DNA of 34,341 bases from an uncultured Acidobacteriota bacterium. GTDB taxonomy: Bacteria > Acidobacteriota > Polarisedimenticolia > Polarisedimenticolales > Polarisedimenticolaceae. Position 1 is the first letter of the stretch. Each line of letters opens with the position of its first letter. The position numbers and the translations under genes were made by a program. The notes under the pieces are model-generated. The model was not told where the DNA came from, searched no databases, and saw only the letters and a program-made list of their open reading frames with translations. Below, piece after piece: positions 32,252-34,341 of this stretch. The stretch covers positions 1-34,341 of the forward strand of contig CALZKF010000008.1 in assembly GCA_945787955.1 (NCBI GenBank), given 5' to 3'.

Positions 32252-33511
32252 ATGAATAAAAAATGCCTGTTCCTCACCACCCTCACCCTTCTCATCATAG
32301 CAGCGGCCCCGGCGGCGTTCGCCGCCGACTGCGTGGAGTGCCACCGCAAGATTACACCTGGTACGGTCAGTGACTGGGAACTGAGCCGCCACGCCGCCAA
32401 TGAGATCGGATGTGACATCTGCCACGGTGAAGACCACACCTCGGAAGCCGATGTGGACAAGGTGACGCTGCCGACCCCGGAGACCTGTAACTTATGCCAT
32501 GAAGACCAGGTCACCCAGTACAACAGCGGTAAACATGCCGTCGCCTGGGCCGCCATGAAGGCGATGCCGACCATCCATTGGCAGCCGACCGAACTGATCG
32601 ACGGCATGAAAGGGTGCGGCGGCTGCCACAAGATCGGCGTCAAGAGCGACGAGGAGATCCAGGCCCTCAAGGATGGTGGCTCGATGTTCGGCCACGCCTC
32701 CTGCGACGCCTGTCACACCCGGCACCTGTTCTCCGCCGAGGAGGCGCGGCAGCCGGAAGCCTGTCGCACCTGCCACATGGGTTTCGACCATCCCCAGTGG
32801 GAGATGTACTCGTCGTCCAAGCACGGCGTGCGTCACCAGCTGAAATCCAAGGGTGTCCTGCCGGAGACCGCGGCGGCGCCGACCTGCCAGACCTGCCATA
32901 TGCAGGACGGCAACCATGAAGTCCGGACCGCCTGGGGTTTCCTCGCGGTCCGGCTGCCGCTCCCCGAAGACAAACAGTGGGCCGCCGATCAGACGACCAT
33001 ACTGCAGGGCCTGGGCGTCCTGGATCCTGAAGGAAAGCCGACCGGCCGTCTGGATGTGGTCAAAGCGGCGGACCTGGCCCGTCTCACCCGGGAAGATTTC
33101 GATCGCGAGCGCAACAAGATGATCGCAACCTGCGGGGCCTGCCACTCCGAGAACTTCGCGAAGGCGGAGCTTGCCAAGGGCGACCAGATGATCCGGCAGG
33201 TCGACCGGCTCCTGGCCGAGGCGATCACCATCATCGCCGACCTCTACAAGGACGGCATCCTGGCGAAACCGGAAGGGTACGCGTCTGCGTTCCCGGACCT
33301 GCTGACATTCCATGACTCGCCGACTCCGATCGAGAACCAGCTGTTCGTCATGTACCTGAAACACCGCATGCGGGCGTTCCAGGGCACGTTCCACGCCAAC
33401 CCGGATTACGCGCTGTGGTACGGCTGGAGTGAGATGAAGCGGGATATTGTCGAGATCCGGGCCATGGCCAGGGAACTGCGTGCGGCCCACAAGCGGGGGG
33501 AGGCGTCCTGA
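32252..33511 (+). CDS. Octaheme c-type cytochrome, HAO-like (OCC2)
   Basis: A 419-residue periplasmic cytochrome. The signal peptide ends with APAAFA before AD. Eight CXXCH motifs start at about residues 27, 54, 79, 122, 151, 171, 212 and 294. The block MGFDHPQWEMYSSSKHG after heme 6 and the C-terminal HRMRAFQGTFHANPDYALWY match OCC1 (GPDHPQYEVYQESKHG; GRRARHAASMMAPDYTHWHG), so the two are paralogues of the octaheme/HAO superfamily. OCC2 is 67 residues shorter, with shorter loops between hemes 3 and 5 and a longer gap between hemes 7 and 8. Its activity is unknown: nitrite or hydroxylamine reduction, oxidation, or electron transfer are all possible. GGGAG lies 7 nt before the ATG. It is convergent with an exported methyltransferase gene. 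Confidence 0.87.
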   Translation: MNKKCLFLTTLTLLIIAAAPAAFAADCVECHRKITPGTVSDWELSRHAANEIGCDICHGEDHTSEADVDKVTLPTPETCNLCHEDQVTQYNSGKHAVAWAAMKAMPTIHWQPTELIDGMKGCGGCHKIGVKSDEEIQALKDGGSMFGHASCDACHTRHLFSAEEARQPEACRTCHMGFDHPQWEMYSSSKHGVRHQLKSKGVLPETAAAPTCQTCHMQDGNHEVRTAWGFLAVRLPLPEDKQWAADQTTILQGLGVLDPEGKPTGRLDVVKAADLARLTREDFDRERNKMIATCGACHSENFAKAELAKGDQMIRQVDRLLAEAITIIADLYKDGILAKPEGYASAFPDLLTFHDSPTPIENQLFVMYLKHRMRAFQGTFHANPDYALWYGWSEMKRDIVEIRAMARELRAAHKRGEAS

Positions 33512-33529
33512 CGGAGGTCTGAGGCCGGT

Positions 33530-34177
33530 TCAGCGACGGAAAACCAGAACGTACTGGTGGGGCAGGACGTCAATCTCTCCCGCCAGCTTGAACCCGCCCT
33601 TCTTGAATTCGGCGATTACCGCTGCCCGTGTCAGTTTCATGCCCGCCGGTGGTCCCACCGGCAGGTCTCCTTCGCGGAAGTCGACGATGACCACCCGGCC
33701 GACGGCCCGCACCGCATTGCCCAGCTTCTTCAGATAGCTCAGCCGGTCGTCGATGTGGTGCCATGTGTTGCAGATGAACACAAGGTCAACGCTGCCGGCT
33801 GTCAGTCCCGGATCGTCAGGGGCCGTCAACACGGGACGGATATTGGACAACCCTTCCTTCTCAGCCCGTTCCCCCAGGTGGTCGACCATACCCGGTTCCA
33901 CGTCGACCCCGTAGACCAACCCTTCCGGCCCCACGGCAGCGGCCAGGTGGACGGTGAAGTAACCGGTCCCTGCCCCGATATCGGCCACGGCGAATCCGGG
34001 CTTGATATCCAGGGCCTGGACCAGTTCTGCAGGCTTCTGCCAGGCGTCCCGCTCCGGATCGTCAAACCTCGCGACCCACTCATCGATCTTGTCGAAGGAG
34101 TGGTGCACCGTGGCGTCATGGTCGCCGTCGGCACCCAGGACCAACAGCGGGAGAAGTAGAAGCGTCTTGCAGCTCAT
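33530..34177 (-). CDS. Class I SAM-dependent methyltransferase with an N-terminal signal-like segment
   Basis: A 215-residue methyltransferase. It shows the SAM-binding motif I VADIGAGTGYFTVHLA, the acidic VYGVDVEPGMVDHL, VDLVFICNTWHHI and GRVVIVDFREGD. The first 17 residues (MSCKTLLLLPLLVLGAD) form a hydrophobic signal-like segment, followed by VHHSFDKIDEWVARFDDPER, which is shared by a group of such proteins. No later in-frame start would remove the hydrophobic part while keeping this segment, so export or anchoring looks real. SAM is not expected in the periplasm, so its role is puzzling. The start ATG 34177 has no Shine-Dalgarno; TAAAAT lies 6 nt upstream, within an inverted repeat. Confidence 0.8.
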   Translation of the reverse strand: MSCKTLLLLPLLVLGADGDHDATVHHSFDKIDEWVARFDDPERDAWQKPAELVQALDIKPGFAVADIGAGTGYFTVHLAAAVGPEGLVYGVDVEPGMVDHLGERAEKEGLSNIRPVLTAPDDPGLTAGSVDLVFICNTWHHIDDRLSYLKKLGNAVRAVGRVVIVDFREGDLPVGPPAGMKLTRAAVIAEFKKGGFKLAGEIDVLPHQYVLVFRR

Positions 34178-34195
34178 CCGGGAATTTTACCCCGG
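34178..34195 (-). promoter_or_regulatory. -10 box inside an inverted repeat before the methyltransferase gene
   Basis: On the minus strand CCGGG-GTAAAATT-CCCGG directly precedes the ATG at 34177. The TAAAAT (34184-34189) in the centre is a good -10, 6 nt from the start codon. The GC arms could bind a regulator at the -10 or fold in RNA if transcription starts further upstream. Confidence 0.45.
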
Positions 34196-34341
34196 TTATT
34201 CCGCTTAAATGAATTTCTAATAGCGGTTGCTGTCCGCTACGGCGCCTACATCCCGAAATCCGGCGGACGCTCCCTACTATCAATTGCAGTTCTCTTCAGG
34301 GAATCCGACCCGGATGCCCCCTGCTCTCGATCGCGAGGCGC
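34196..34341. other. Intergenic sequence to the window end
   Basis: About 146 bp with no gene, RNA or clear promoter that I can support. It may contain the -35 region of the methyltransferase promoter. Confidence 0.3.

Overview
This is a GC-rich chromosomal window from a Gram-negative-type bacterium. Signs of a diderm are lipoprotein signals, an Lgt-type transferase, and periplasmic multiheme cytochromes with Sec signal peptides. The redox genes point to an anaerobic or facultative organism that handles formate and keeps several c-type multiheme proteins. Lineages such as Acidobacteriota, Desulfobacterota or Myxococcota would fit, but this is a low-confidence inference. I see no phage, insertion sequence with a transposase, CRISPR array, tRNA or rRNA. 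Gene density is high, with many overlapping start/stop codons and several convergent overlaps.

Layout. 1-5 kb: the N-terminus of a probable sigma-70 factor leaving the window, a BrkB/YihY membrane protein, a DUF434 protein, an octaheme HAO-like cytochrome, a small lipoprotein and a cytidylate-kinase-like protein. 5-9.4 kb: an envelope/lipid group (DUF883 protein, PlsC-type acyltransferase, Lgt), then a ferredoxin that is the surviving N-terminus of an eroded ferredoxin-flavoprotein gene, divergent from a pentaheme cytochrome, then a protein with a duplicated beta-rich domain. 9.6-12.6 kb: a two-component system (membrane histidine kinase plus sigma-54 activator) with a 7-codon leader ORF, ended by a perfect 18-bp inverted repeat. 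13-20 kb: a predicted OB-fold protein, a DEDDh exonuclease, DAHP synthase overlapping a large lipoprotein (PD40 propeller, one heme motif, TPRs), and a secreted Asp-box protein with a disulfide-rich tail and a clear terminator. 20-21.6 kb: a FabG-like reductase and ThpR.

21.6-29.2 kb is the metabolic core. NfnAB (electron-bifurcating NADH-dependent ferredoxin:NADP oxidoreductase type) is divergent from fdhD, a fused NuoE/NuoF-like subunit and a selenocysteine formate dehydrogenase. The formate dehydrogenase catalytic gene is one gene across an in-frame TGA at 27600-27602, followed at the expected distance by a bacterial SECIS-like hairpin. A plausible flow is formate to NADH through FdhA/FdhB, and NADH plus reduced ferredoxin to NADPH through Nfn.

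29.2-34.3 kb: Hsp33, a predicted nucleotidyltransferase that may start at AUU, a zinc alcohol dehydrogenase, a second, shorter octaheme HAO-like cytochrome and an apparently exported SAM-dependent methyltransferase.

Most notable: the ferredoxin-flavoprotein relic that keeps conserved blocks in order; loss of the three Cys ligands of the His-Cys3 cluster in the Sec-containing FdhA; a recurring -10-like hexamer 6-10 nt before ATG in genes without a Shine-Dalgarno, suggesting leaderless mRNAs; and two divergent octaheme cytochromes. I did not find one self-contained new defence or mobile system.
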